DNA from: SKKY01 sp964622305
Lineage (GTDB): Bacteria > Bacillota > Peptococcia > Peptococcales > SKKY01
NCBI GenBank assembly: GCA_964622305.1
Contig: CAZUPR010000003.1
Coordinates: 1 to 52,905, forward strand
Direction: 5' to 3'
DNA length: 52,905 bases
Shown: piece by piece, positions 1-7,786 of the stretch
How the letters are laid out: every line of letters begins with the position of its first letter
How positions within the stretch are numbered: position 1 is the first letter of the stretch
Notes under the pieces: generated by a model
Databases searched by the model: none
Seen by the model: only the letters and a program-made list of their open reading frames with translations
Told to the model about the DNA's origin: nothing
Program-made: the position numbers and the translations under genes

Positions 1-37
1 TTTTAATCTTAATATTTAAAATTTAAATATTTGCCAA

Positions 38-71
38 AAAAGTGCTCCTGTGTTTTTACAGGGGCACTTTT
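38..71 (-). terminator. Terminator of the cbi cobalt transport operon
   Basis: A hairpin with arms AAAAGTGCYCCTGT and their complement around a short T-rich loop lies 28 bases past the cbiN stop. Read on the minus strand it is followed by a run of six T. This is the form of an intrinsic terminator for the minus-strand operon. Confidence 0.8.
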
Positions 72-98
72 CTGTGTTTATCTTTATATATTTCTTAT

Positions 99-377
99 TT
101 ACTCTTTAGCCCTGCCTCTTCTTAGGCCAATATAATAGCCCAAGAAACCTGCTCCAAGGGCAGCCTGCAAGGCAAAGAGAAGACCTTCAGTTTCGCCTCC
201 TGGTGGTTCCCAGAAACTTTCAAACCAAGGTTCATAATCAGGATTAATTTCACCAATCATTTCCTCGGCCTCACCGTCAGCCCCTTCAAATTCTGAATCA
301 TTGATTATCATTAAAGGAACTATAGCCAATAAAACAACCAGAAGAAGTAAGATAATGTTAGTTGATCTTATATTCAT
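99..377 (-). CDS. cbiN: Cobalt ECF transporter accessory subunit CbiN
   Basis: This 92-residue protein has two hydrophobic segments (about residues 8-26 and 65-84) separated by an acidic loop containing the PDYEPWFE/SFWEPP stretch, which is the CbiN pattern. CbiN is the small membrane subunit that works with CbiM in metal loading of the cobalt energy-coupling-factor transporter. Its ATG overlaps the cbiM stop by four bases (ATGA), so translation is probably coupled. It is last in the operon, before a terminator. Length and order (Q-O-M-N) fit the family well. Confidence 0.93.
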   Translation of the reverse strand: MNIRSTNIILLLLVVLLAIVPLMIINDSEFEGADGEAEEMIGEINPDYEPWFESFWEPPGGETEGLLFALQAALGAGFLGYYIGLRRGRAKE

Positions 378-1126
378 TTCTTATTTCCAGCCCCCTTCTT
401 TAAAATATTTAAAGCAATTAATTCATCACTACTGTATTTTTTAAGGAAGTTAAAAATAACGACAGTCAAAAGACCTTCACTTATTGCTAATGGTATTTGA
501 GTTATTGCAAAAATTGATAAGAATTTTATTGCAGATGCTGTTACTCCGCCAACCTCTGCTGGAAAAGCCAAAGCTAATTGCAAGGATGTTGTAACATAGG
601 TCATAAGGTTACCCAAAGAAGCTGCTGCAAAAATTGCTATAGAGTCGGAAAGGCCCGCCTTTCTGGAAAGCTGGAAAACACCATAAGCTACAAAAGTACC
701 TACAATAGCCATTGAAAAAACATTGGCGCCCAGGGTTGTAATTCCTCCGTGGGCCAATAAAATAGCCTGGAAAAGAAGGACAATCATCCCCAAAACGCTC
801 ATGGCAGCCGGGCCAAAGAGAACTGCACCAAGGCCAGTGCCTGTTGGGTGTGAGCTGCTTCCTGTAACTGAAGGTATCTTTAAGGCAGATAAAACAAAAG
901 CAAAGGCTCCTGCTACCCCAAGAAGCATTTTAAGTTCAGGATTTTCTTTAAGTTTTGCTTTTATTGATAATAAACCTTTAATAATTACTGGCAGGGATAA
1001 AAGTGCCCAGAAAGCTGCCCATTTCATGGGTAAAAAACCTTCCATTATATGCATAGCCAGAGCATTTTCTGGAATAGCAAATAAGAGCAACATTGCCCAA
1101 AGGGCGTAAGTTTTCTTACTAGTCAA
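374..1126 (-). CDS. cbiM: Cobalt ECF transporter substrate-binding subunit CbiM
   Basis: CbiM is the membrane S-component that captures Co2+. The diagnostic MHIMEGFLP motif, whose Met-His N-terminus chelates the metal in characterised CbiM/NikM proteins, follows a signal-peptide-like segment ending in NALA. The glycine-rich SSSHPTGTGLGA segment and about seven membrane helices follow. I chose the TTG at 1126 (about 250 residues): GAGGAGG lies nine bases upstream and the codon overlaps the cbiO stop. The longer reading from 1144 would include the Shine-Dalgarno sequence as codons. The start is an inference; the family call is firm. Confidence 0.92.
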   Translation of the reverse strand: MTSKKTYALWAMLLLFAIPENALAMHIMEGFLPMKWAAFWALLSLPVIIKGLLSIKAKLKENPELKMLLGVAGAFAFVLSALKIPSVTGSSSHPTGTGLGAVLFGPAAMSVLGMIVLLFQAILLAHGGITTLGANVFSMAIVGTFVAYGVFQLSRKAGLSDSIAIFAAASLGNLMTYVTTSLQLALAFPAEVGGVTASAIKFLSIFAITQIPLAISEGLLTVVIFNFLKKYSSDELIALNILKKGAGNKK

Positions 1127-1964
1127 TTTTAATTTCCTCCTCAATTAGTGTCATCAGTTGATCCTTTTTTCTGGGTATATTTAATTTTTTCCAGGAAGGT
1201 AGAGAATCTGATATTTTATTAAAAACCTCCAGGACCCAGGGTTTAAAAAGGTTGGCTTTTTTTATAGCCTGATCATTTTTAAAAAGTTCAATTGTCTTGC
1301 CTTGAGCAATTATTTCTCCCTGGCTTAAAACGAAAATATAATCAGCCCAGGCATAAACCTCCTCCATATTATGGCTGGATATTATAATTGTCCTGCCTTT
1401 TTGGTTGAGTTCATCTAAAATTTCCATTATCTGTCTGGTAAATACAGGGTCAAGGCCAGCAGTTGGCTCATCCAAAACTATAATCTCTGGATTCATGGCT
1501 AAAACTCCGGCAATAGAAACCCGCTTTTTTTGCCCATAACTCAAAAAATGTGTGGCCTTATCTTTTAAATCCCAGGTTTCAGTCATTTTCATGGCTATTT
1601 CAATCTCTTCCCTGACCTTTTCTTCACTCCAAGCAAGGTTAACAGGGCCATATGATACATCCTGATAAACGCTGCCGGAGAAAAGTTGATTGTCTGGATC
1701 TTGAAAGACCATTCCCACACTTTTTTTTACTTCTTTAAGAAAAGCAGAGCTGTATTCCATCTCTTTCCCTTTTAGAATCACCCTCCCCTTATCTGGTTTG
1801 TATATCCCATTCAAGTGTAAAAACAAGGTGCTTTTGCCTGAACCATTATTACCAATAATGGCAACTTTTTTTCCAGCTGGAATTTTAAGAGATATATTTT
1901 TTAGGGCTTTGCTTCCATCCATATAAGAAAAATCAAGTTCTTGGATTTCTAAAATATAGTCCAA
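1119..1964 (-). CDS. cbiO: Cobalt ECF transporter ATPase CbiO
   Basis: This 281-residue ABC ATPase energises CbiMQN. It shows Walker A GNNGSGKST (about residue 37-45), Q-loop VFQDPDNQLF, signature LSYGQKKRVSIAG, Walker B IIVLDEPTAGLD and the switch His in SSHNMEEV. The tail after about residue 230 is a longer, basic C-terminal extension typical of EcfA-type subunits. The start is TTG, with a GGGAG ribosome site about five bases upstream. The first downstream ATG would remove the conserved first strand, so TTG is needed. It lies 19 bases after cbiQ. Confidence 0.94.
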   Translation of the reverse strand: MDYILEIQELDFSYMDGSKALKNISLKIPAGKKVAIIGNNGSGKSTLFLHLNGIYKPDKGRVILKGKEMEYSSAFLKEVKKSVGMVFQDPDNQLFSGSVYQDVSYGPVNLAWSEEKVREEIEIAMKMTETWDLKDKATHFLSYGQKKRVSIAGVLAMNPEIIVLDEPTAGLDPVFTRQIMEILDELNQKGRTIIISSHNMEEVYAWADYIFVLSQGEIIAQGKTIELFKNDQAIKKANLFKPWVLEVFNKISDSLPSWKKLNIPRKKDQLMTLIEEEIKID

Positions 1965-1983
1965 ATCTCTCCCTCTTTCTTTT

Positions 1984-2763
1984 TTAATAATTGAGTATAA
2001 GAGCTATCAAAATAAGTAAATCAATGGCAATAAATAAGAGTGCGTTTTTTTTGGTAAACTTATAGGGCGGGTTTAATACTTTTATAGTTCCTGCATAAGA
2101 TCTTGCATCCAAACTTTGAAAAAGGGCCTTGGATTTAAAGAAGGCCTTGGACCAAAGATTGGCAAAAAGCATACCAAAAGAATTTATAGATTTTTTAAAA
2201 CTGCTGTGACCATATCTAGATTCCTGGGCATAATAAATGTTCATTGCAGTATTTAAAAAAACAAAAATAAATCTGTAAATAATAACCATTAGCTCAATTA
2301 TTAAATCTGGAAGCTTGAATAGATGAAGAACATAGATTATTTCTACCATGGGGCTTGTAAGTGCCAGGAAATAGAGGCAGCTTAAAGCACTTAAAGAAAC
2401 TGTCATTGTTTGAAAGGCCAAAAGAAGAGATCCTCCTGTTACACCAAGCTTAAAGCCACCAATCTGCCAAAAGTAAAGATATTCTAATTCTTGATTGCTT
2501 ACCTGAACAGCAATTGTAGAAATACCAATAAAGAGAAAACCTAATGGCAGGCTCAGAAGTTTAAGAAGGACGACCGGCTTAATACCAGCCTTAAAAAGGA
2601 GTAAGAGAATGTTTGCAAGAAGAATCAGAGCATGGATTTTCCAGTCCCTGCTTACAAGAGCCAGAAGCATGGTGAAAAGAGCAAAAACAACTCTCTCCAG
2701 CGGATGACTCTCCCTTAATTTATTTGTATAAACAAATTGTTCAATATAAAGCAAAGCAAGCAA
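1984..2763 (-). CDS. cbiQ: Cobalt ECF transporter transmembrane subunit CbiQ
   Basis: CbiQ (EcfT) couples ATP hydrolysis in CbiO to the S-component CbiM. The protein is about 259 residues with N-terminal SHPLER (the family xPLHRxD-like start), several membrane helices, and the coupling motif QSLDARSYAG near residue 218, the equivalent of the QAxxxRG helix of EcfT proteins. No ATG exists before residue 32, so the start must be TTG (2763, with AAAGG four bases upstream, or 2754). It is the first gene after the cobalamin riboswitch and its terminator. Confidence 0.9.
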   Translation of the reverse strand: MLALLYIEQFVYTNKLRESHPLERVVFALFTMLLALVSRDWKIHALILLANILLLLFKAGIKPVVLLKLLSLPLGFLFIGISTIAVQVSNQELEYLYFWQIGGFKLGVTGGSLLLAFQTMTVSLSALSCLYFLALTSPMVEIIYVLHLFKLPDLIIELMVIIYRFIFVFLNTAMNIYYAQESRYGHSSFKKSINSFGMLFANLWSKAFFKSKALFQSLDARSYAGTIKVLNPPYKFTKKNALLFIAIDLLILIALILNY

Positions 2764-2780
2764 CCAACCTTTGTTCTAAT

Positions 2781-2813
2781 AAAAAAAAAGTCCCTTGTAA
2801 TACAAGAGACTTT
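2781..2813 (-). terminator. Riboswitch-controlled terminator before cbiQ
   Basis: Arms AAAGTCYCTTGTA and complement (2787-2813) form a hairpin of about 13 pairs with one mismatch. On the minus strand it is followed by nine T (2781-2789 overlap the foot). It lies between the cobalamin aptamer and the cbiQ start, so it is the likely expression platform: B12 bound, transcription stops. Confidence 0.8.
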
Positions 2814-2869
2814 CCCATTTTAAGTCAGATGAACGCATTCCTTGGCCCAGGGAATACATTGAACAATCA

Positions 2870-3022
2870 TAAGGCAGGTCTCCTGGCTGGCGTGTCATTC
2901 TCCTCCCGGCCTTCCCAGAATTTCTTCCAGTGGCTAATCGGGTTTCGTCTCCGCTTACAGTGGTGGGTCCGCGCCGGTTTTAACCCGGTCTTCCCTATTC
3001 TCCTCAATTGAGGCACCTTTGA
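2870..3022 (-). promoter_or_regulatory. Cobalamin (B12) riboswitch
   Basis: Read on the minus strand this holds the ordered conserved blocks of the cobalamin aptamer: GGTGCC at the 5' end, GGGAA then CCGG...CCGGCGCGGACCC, CCACTGTAAGCGG, the B12-box-like AGCCACTGG, GGGAAGGCCGGGAGGAG, and 3' GCCAGGAGACCTGCCT. The order and spacing match the class I aptamer. It precedes cbiQOMN, so cobalt uptake should fall when adenosylcobalamin is abundant (established for the class; inferred here). Confidence 0.95.
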
Positions 3023-3046
3023 CTTCATAATATTCAATTACCATGA

Positions 3047-3075
3047 ATCCTACACTCTATTCTATCTTTTGTCAA
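3047..3075 (-). promoter_or_regulatory. Sigma-A-type promoter of the cbi operon
   Basis: On the minus strand TTGACA (3070-3075) is separated by 17 bases from TAGGAT (3047-3052), a near-consensus vegetative promoter directly upstream of the riboswitch. The same AT-rich patch must also hold the opposite-strand promoter of cinA, which I cannot assign with certainty. Confidence 0.65.
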
Positions 3076-3124
3076 TCCGTAGTATAATAGTATTGTTATA
3101 AAATTTATTAAGGGGGTGGCTTTA

Positions 3125-4348
3125 ATGAAAGTTGAGATTATCTCAGTAGGAAGTGAACTACTTTTGGGGGATATTTTAAATACTAATAGTCAGTATCTGG
3201 CCAGAAAAATGGCTGAACTGGGTTTCAATCTTCATTACCAAATAACTGTAGGAGATAATGAGGCAAGAATTTTAGATAGTTTAAAAGCCGCCTTTGAAAG
3301 ATCGGATATGGTTATAACTACAGGTGGACTTGGTCCCACAGATGATGATATGACCAAAGAAGTATGTGCCAAATACTTTGGCAGACAATTAAAATCAGAT
3401 CCTCTTGCCCTTGAAAAAATTGAGCAAAGTTTTAAAGACCGGAAAATTTCTATGCCGGCAAACAATAAAAAGCAGGCCCTCTACATAGACGGCAGCCAGA
3501 TTTTACCAAATGATTTTGGCTCTGCCATTGGTTCTTACCTGCAGGATCAGGATAAGCATCTGCTTATTTTACCTGGCCCTCCCTCTGAAATGATCCCTAT
3601 GTTTGAAAACCAGGCCCAGCCACTTTTAAAAAAATTACAAGATAAAACCATACACTCAAATTATATAAACCTTTTTGGTATTGGCGAATCTTCTGTAAAT
3701 GATATTATCAAAGATCTGCTTAGCCTTTCCAACCCTACTGTGGCCCCTTATGCTAAAAATCTATCTGTCAGACTTAGGGTTACAGCTGCATCTGAAACCG
3801 AAAATACTGCCCAGGTTGAAATTAATAAAATCAAAGAAGAAATCTACAAAAGGCTTGGAGATTATATTTTTGCCGAAGGCAATGTTTCCCTGGAGGAAAC
3901 TCTACAAAAAAAATTAGAAGAAAAGAAATTTACCCTGGCCATAGCAGAGTCCTGTACTGGGGGCCTTCTGGCAGCAAAAATGGTAGCCCTGCCTGGTATA
4001 TCCAAAACCTTTCTCCAAGGGCTTGTTGCTTATTCCAACTCAGCCAAGGTAAAGAGTTTAGGAGTTCCAGAAGATATTCTGATTAAGCATGGTGCTGTCA
4101 GCAAGGAAACTGCCCTTTACATGGCCAGAAATGTTGCCCTGATTAATAATGCCGACGTTGGTATTTCTACAACAGGCATAGCCGGCCCAGCAAGTGACAA
4201 GACTGAAAAACCGGTAGGTCTGGTCTATCTTGGCTTTTATGTAAATGGTAAAGAATACTGGCAGGAATTAAACCTTACTGGCGACAGAAACAGAATCAGA
4301 GAAATTACCAGCCTTTATGCTTTGGATTACCTTCGAAAAATACTATAA
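3125..4348 (+). CDS. cinA: CinA-family protein (nicotinamide-nucleotide amidohydrolase-like)
   Basis: This is a two-domain CinA protein of 407 residues. Residues 1-170 form a molybdopterin-binding (MoCF) fold with VGSELLLGDILNTN and TTGGLGPTDDD. The C-terminal third carries the CinA/PncC domain with AIAESCTGG, STTGIAGP and PVGLVYLGF. The C-terminal domain deamidates NMN in pyridine nucleotide salvage; the N-terminal domain is an ADP-ribose pyrophosphatase in characterised members. I chose the ATG at 3125 over GTG 3116, because AGGGGG lies six bases upstream of the ATG. It stands alone between the cbi promoter and a terminator. Confidence 0.93.
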   Translation: MKVEIISVGSELLLGDILNTNSQYLARKMAELGFNLHYQITVGDNEARILDSLKAAFERSDMVITTGGLGPTDDDMTKEVCAKYFGRQLKSDPLALEKIEQSFKDRKISMPANNKKQALYIDGSQILPNDFGSAIGSYLQDQDKHLLILPGPPSEMIPMFENQAQPLLKKLQDKTIHSNYINLFGIGESSVNDIIKDLLSLSNPTVAPYAKNLSVRLRVTAASETENTAQVEINKIKEEIYKRLGDYIFAEGNVSLEETLQKKLEEKKFTLAIAESCTGGLLAAKMVALPGISKTFLQGLVAYSNSAKVKSLGVPEDILIKHGAVSKETALYMARNVALINNADVGISTTGIAGPASDKTEKPVGLVYLGFYVNGKEYWQELNLTGDRNRIREITSLYALDYLRKIL

Positions 4349-4355
4349 AAAATAA

Positions 4356-4385
4356 AACCCTGTCAGAAGACAGGGTTCTTTTTTT
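4356..4385. terminator. Bidirectional terminator between cinA and livF
   Basis: AACCCTGTC-agaa-GACAGGGTT is a perfect nine-pair stem with a four-base loop. It is followed by a T run on the plus strand (after cinA), and on the minus strand by TTATTTTTTA (after livF), so it can end both convergent transcripts. Confidence 0.85.
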
Positions 4386-4401
4386 GATTTTTATTTAAAT
4401 T

Positions 4402-5106
4402 TTAGCCACCTAAGTAAGCTTTTTGAATTTCATCACTTTGAGCCAAATCCTGGCCACTACCTTCCAAAACTATTCTGCCGGTTTCCAGCACATAGGCATA
4501 GTCAGCAATAGTCAGGGCCATTTTAGCGTTCTGTTCTACCAGTAAGATTGTTATACCGGCATCATTAAGATGTTTGATAATATCAAATATCTCCCTAATT
4601 AAGATAGGAGCCAGTCCCATAGATGGTTCATCTAAAAGAAGTACTTTTGGTCTGGCCATTAAGGCCCTGCCCATAGCCAGCATCTGTTGCTCGCCGCCAC
4701 TTAAGGTTCCAGAAATCTGTTTCTTTCTTTCTTCTAAGCGTGGAAATCTTTTAAAGACCATTTCTAAATCTTCTGCAATGCCTGCCTTATCTTTTCTTAA
4801 AAAAGCTCCTAATTCCAAGTTTTCTAAAACGGTCATGGGGGCAAAAATCCTTCTGCCCTCTGGAACTTGGATAATCCCTAAATTAACAAGTTTTTCAGGA
4901 GAAATTTTCAACAAATCCTGGTCATTAAAAGTTATAGAACCAGATTTTGGCCTGTTTAAACCTGAAATAGTTCTCAAAGTAGAGGTTTTTCCTGCACCAT
5001 TGGCACCTATTAAAGAAATTATTTTTCCTTCAGGAACTTGCAGGCTTACTCCTTTTAAGGCATGGATACCTTCATAATATAAATTTATATCTTTTAACTC
5101 TAACAT
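4402..5106 (-). CDS. livF: Branched-chain amino acid ABC transporter ATPase LivF
   Basis: This second ATPase of a Liv-type importer has about 234 residues. It shows Walker A GANGAGKTS, the LivF hallmark IIQVPEGRRIFAPMTVLENL, signature LSGGEQQMLAMGRAL, Walker B LLLDEPSMGL and LLVEQNAKMAL. I start it at the ATG at 5106, one base after the livG stop (TGATATG), with GGGGAGG nine bases upstream. A longer reading from 5136 runs into livG. It is last in the operon livK-H-M-G-F and pairs with LivG to drive import. Confidence 0.95.
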   Translation of the reverse strand: MLELKDINLYYEGIHALKGVSLQVPEGKIISLIGANGAGKTSTLRTISGLNRPKSGSITFNDQDLLKISPEKLVNLGIIQVPEGRRIFAPMTVLENLELGAFLRKDKAGIAEDLEMVFKRFPRLEERKKQISGTLSGGEQQMLAMGRALMARPKVLLLDEPSMGLAPILIREIFDIIKHLNDAGITILLVEQNAKMALTIADYAYVLETGRIVLEGSGQDLAQSDEIQKAYLGG

Positions 5107-5107
5107 A

Positions 5108-5872
5108 TCAGGCATCCTCCCCAAGATAAGCTTCAATAACCCTCTGGTTTGACCTTATTTCTGCAGGAGTACCATTAGCTATAAGCATGCCATGGTCAAG
5201 GACATAAATTCTTTCGCAAACTCCCATAACAAGAGACATATCGTGCTCAATAAGAAGAATAGTCAGATCAAACTTTTCCCTGATCATTGCAATCAGTTCC
5301 ATAAGGTCCAAAGTTTCCTGCGGGTTCATACCAGCAGCCGGCTCATCTAAAAGCAATAGTTTTGGTTGAGCAGCCAAAGCTCTGGCAATCTCCAGCCTCC
5401 TTTGTTCACCATATGGCAAGTTCTTTGCTAATTCATCTTTCTTTTGATCAAGATTAAAGATTTTTAGAAACTCTATTGCCTTCTCTTCAGTTTCTTTTTC
5501 TTCGATAAAGAATTTTTTTAATCTTAACATGGCTGCTAAGACAGAATAATCTACGTGTGAGTGATAAGCAATGCGAACATTATCAAGAACTGTCAAATCT
5601 TTGAATAATCTTATATTTTGAAAGGTCCTTGCCATCCCTTTTTGGTTAATAAGGAAGGGTTTTACGCCAGCAATATTTTCGCCGTCAAAAAGAACCTCAC
5701 CACTTGTTGGTTCATAAACACCAGTTATAAGGTTAAAGGCTGTTGTTTTACCAGCTCCGTTAGGTCCTATTAAGCCAACAAGTTCACCATGATCGATATA
5801 CATATCAAATTTGCTTACGGCAGCAAGGCCACCAAAAAGCTTAACTAATTTATTTATTTCCAGAATTTTCAT
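5108..5872 (-). CDS. livG: Branched-chain amino acid ABC transporter ATPase LivG
   Basis: This 254-residue ATPase has Walker A GPNGAGKTT, the LivG-typical GMARTFQNIRLF, signature LPYGEQRRLEIARAL and Walker B LLLLDEPAAGMNP. The C-terminal TPAEIRSNQRVIEAYLGE ending is characteristic of LivG. Its ATG overlaps the livM stop by four bases. With LivF it forms the cytoplasmic motor of the leucine/isoleucine/valine importer. Confidence 0.95.
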   Translation of the reverse strand: MKILEINKLVKLFGGLAAVSKFDMYIDHGELVGLIGPNGAGKTTAFNLITGVYEPTSGEVLFDGENIAGVKPFLINQKGMARTFQNIRLFKDLTVLDNVRIAYHSHVDYSVLAAMLRLKKFFIEEKETEEKAIEFLKIFNLDQKKDELAKNLPYGEQRRLEIARALAAQPKLLLLDEPAAGMNPQETLDLMELIAMIREKFDLTILLIEHDMSLVMGVCERIYVLDHGMLIANGTPAEIRSNQRVIEAYLGEDA

Positions 5873-6807
5873 TTATCTTTACCCTCCTTTTTATTAAGAA
5901 AAGAGAGTCTTAATTCTTTATTACCCATAAGTCCTGAAGGTTTAAAGAGCATTACAGCAATCAAAACAACAGAATAGGCAATCATCCTGACAGCCCCAAA
6001 CTCTTGTAAAAGAGCTGAAATTATAGTCAGACCTGCAGCTGCCATAATTGAACCTGTGATAGATCCAAGGCCTCCTAGAACAGCCATAACTAAATAGTCA
6101 ATAGATTTTAGGAAGCCAAAAGTTGCAGGAGAAATTATAAAGAAATAGTGAGCATACAGGGCACCAGCTGTGCCGGCAAAAAAGGCAGCAATGGCAAAGG
6201 TCATAACCTTATATTTCGTAAGATTAATCCCCATTGTTTCAGCTGCAATTTCATCTTCTCTTATGGAAAGAACAGCCCTTCCATGGCTTGATTTAATATA
6301 ATTTCTGATTAAAAGAACAACAAATAATGTTATAAAGAATAAAAGAGGCCAGGTTGTATATCTGGGGATACCAGAAAGACCACGGGCTCCACCAACATAA
6401 TCCATATTTACAAATATAATTCTAACAATCTCACCAAAACCTAAGGTTGCTATGGCCAGGTAGTCACCACCCAAACGAAGAATTGGGTAGCCAACAAGAA
6501 GGCCAACCAGACCTGCGGCTAAACTACCAGCTAAAACTGCTGGCAGGAAAGGCAAGTCCATCCTAGTTGTCATAGCAGCAGAAACGTAAGCCCCAACTGC
6601 CATAAAACCGGCATGTCCTAAATGTAATTGTCCTAAAAATCCTGTAACCAGGTTTAAAGAAACAGCCATTATTATATTTATACAAAGAAGATATATATTT
6701 AGCTGATAATAAGAAGTTATCAGCTTGGCTGACATAAGCACTTGAACAATGATAAAAAAGATGAAAGCCAGGGATAAATTAAAAATTAATTGTTTGTCTA
6801 TTTTCAC
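5869..6807 (-). CDS. livM: Branched-chain amino acid ABC transporter permease LivM
   Basis: This 312-residue permease has eight or more membrane helices and the LivM signatures NLVTGFLGQLHLGHAGFMAVGAY, GGDYLAIATLGFGEIVR, and the ATPase-contact region IREDEIAAETMGIN. VLGGLGSITG lies near the C-terminus. The start codon is GTG (6807) with AGAAGG eight bases upstream. It begins three bases after livH and overlaps livG. It forms the membrane channel with LivH. Confidence 0.94.
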   Translation of the reverse strand: MKIDKQLIFNLSLAFIFFIIVQVLMSAKLITSYYQLNIYLLCINIIMAVSLNLVTGFLGQLHLGHAGFMAVGAYVSAAMTTRMDLPFLPAVLAGSLAAGLVGLLVGYPILRLGGDYLAIATLGFGEIVRIIFVNMDYVGGARGLSGIPRYTTWPLLFFITLFVVLLIRNYIKSSHGRAVLSIREDEIAAETMGINLTKYKVMTFAIAAFFAGTAGALYAHYFFIISPATFGFLKSIDYLVMAVLGGLGSITGSIMAAAGLTIISALLQEFGAVRMIAYSVVLIAVMLFKPSGLMGNKELRLSFLNKKEGKDK

Positions 6808-6810
6808 AAT

Positions 6811-7695
6811 TTACACCTTCTCTTTCACGTTTTTGCCAAAGATTCCTGTAGGCCTGATTATCAATATAATAATCAGGATAAAAAATGCCACGGCATCCCT
6901 GTAAAGAGAGTTACCATATCCACTAACCATAGCTTCTATCAAGCCCAAAATTATTCCACCAGTAAAGGCTCCGGGGATAATGCCAATTCCTCCTAAAACC
7001 GCCGCAACGAAGGCTTTTAGGCCCGGCATTACACCCATTAAAGGAGAAATAGAACTGTAATAAACCCCTACCATAACTCCAGCTGCTCCAGCCAAGGAAG
7101 AACCTATAGCAAAAGTAGTTGAAATTGTCCTGTTAATATTAATTCCCATAAGAATAGCAGCGTCCTTATCAAAGGCAACTGCTCTCATAGCTTTTCCAGT
7201 TTTAGTAAAATGAACAATGTATTGTAAAAGCAACATAAGTAAAATTGTAACTATCATTATAGTCAGCTGTTGATGACTTATGTAGGCCTTAGTCCCGAAA
7301 AGAGTAATCTTACCTTTAGACAATATTTTTGGAAAAACCCTGGGTTCTGGTCTTAAGAAAAACACACTAGTGTATTGAAGAAAAAAAGATACCCCAATAG
7401 CTGTTATTAAAGCTGCTATTCTGGTTGAATTTCTAAGTGGTTTATAAGCTATTTTTTCAATAGTTACTCCCAAGAGAGCGCAGCCAATCATAGCAATTAA
7501 CATGGCTGGAATAAAACCAACACCAAGAATGGTAATGGCAAAAAAGCCAATGTATCCACCTATCATGTAGATTTCACCATGGGCAAAATTTATCAATTTA
7601 ATAATTCCATAAACCATAGTGTAGCCCAAGGCAATTAAAGCATAAATGCTCCCTAAAGATAAGCCATTTACTACTTGCTGTAAGAAAACTTCCAT
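6811..7695 (-). CDS. livH: Branched-chain amino acid ABC transporter permease LivH
   Basis: This is an integral membrane permease of about 294 residues with the LivH start LQQVVNGLSLGSIYALIALG and YGIIKLINFAHGE, plus AFDKDAAILMGIN (EAA-like loop contacting the ATPase) and AAVLGGIGIIPGA. I chose the ATG at 7695 (MEVFLQQ): upstream extension reads through the inter-gene hairpin and is not conserved-looking. It is separated from livK by that hairpin, which may set a lower level for the membrane parts than for the binding protein. Confidence 0.93.
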   Translation of the reverse strand: MEVFLQQVVNGLSLGSIYALIALGYTMVYGIIKLINFAHGEIYMIGGYIGFFAITILGVGFIPAMLIAMIGCALLGVTIEKIAYKPLRNSTRIAALITAIGVSFFLQYTSVFFLRPEPRVFPKILSKGKITLFGTKAYISHQQLTIMIVTILLMLLLQYIVHFTKTGKAMRAVAFDKDAAILMGININRTISTTFAIGSSLAGAAGVMVGVYYSSISPLMGVMPGLKAFVAAVLGGIGIIPGAFTGGIILGLIEAMVSGYGNSLYRDAVAFFILIIILIIRPTGIFGKNVKEKV

Positions 7696-7728
7696 ACAGA
7701 TACCATTCCTTTCGGAAAAATCATAAAA

Positions 7729-7756
7729 AAAGGAGGGCACTTGTAGTCCCTCCTTT
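7729..7756 (-). terminator. Attenuating hairpin between livK and livH
   Basis: AAAGGAGGG and its complement enclose a short ACT/AGT inner stem. On the minus strand the hairpin is followed by six T. It lies in the livK-livH gap, so it probably ends part of the transcription and stabilises livK mRNA, a common arrangement for abundant binding proteins (inference). Confidence 0.7.
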
Positions 7757-7786
7757 AAAATTTCAAGAATTTTGCATAATCAATGC

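Noticed and set aside
723..1109. Plus-strand open frame of 128 codons inside cbiM
   Set aside because: It is the complement of a well-supported cbiM, is basic and low-complexity, and has no ribosome site.
4574..5077. Plus-strand open frame of 167 codons inside livF
   Set aside because: Shadow of livF; no ribosome site and no recognisable fold.
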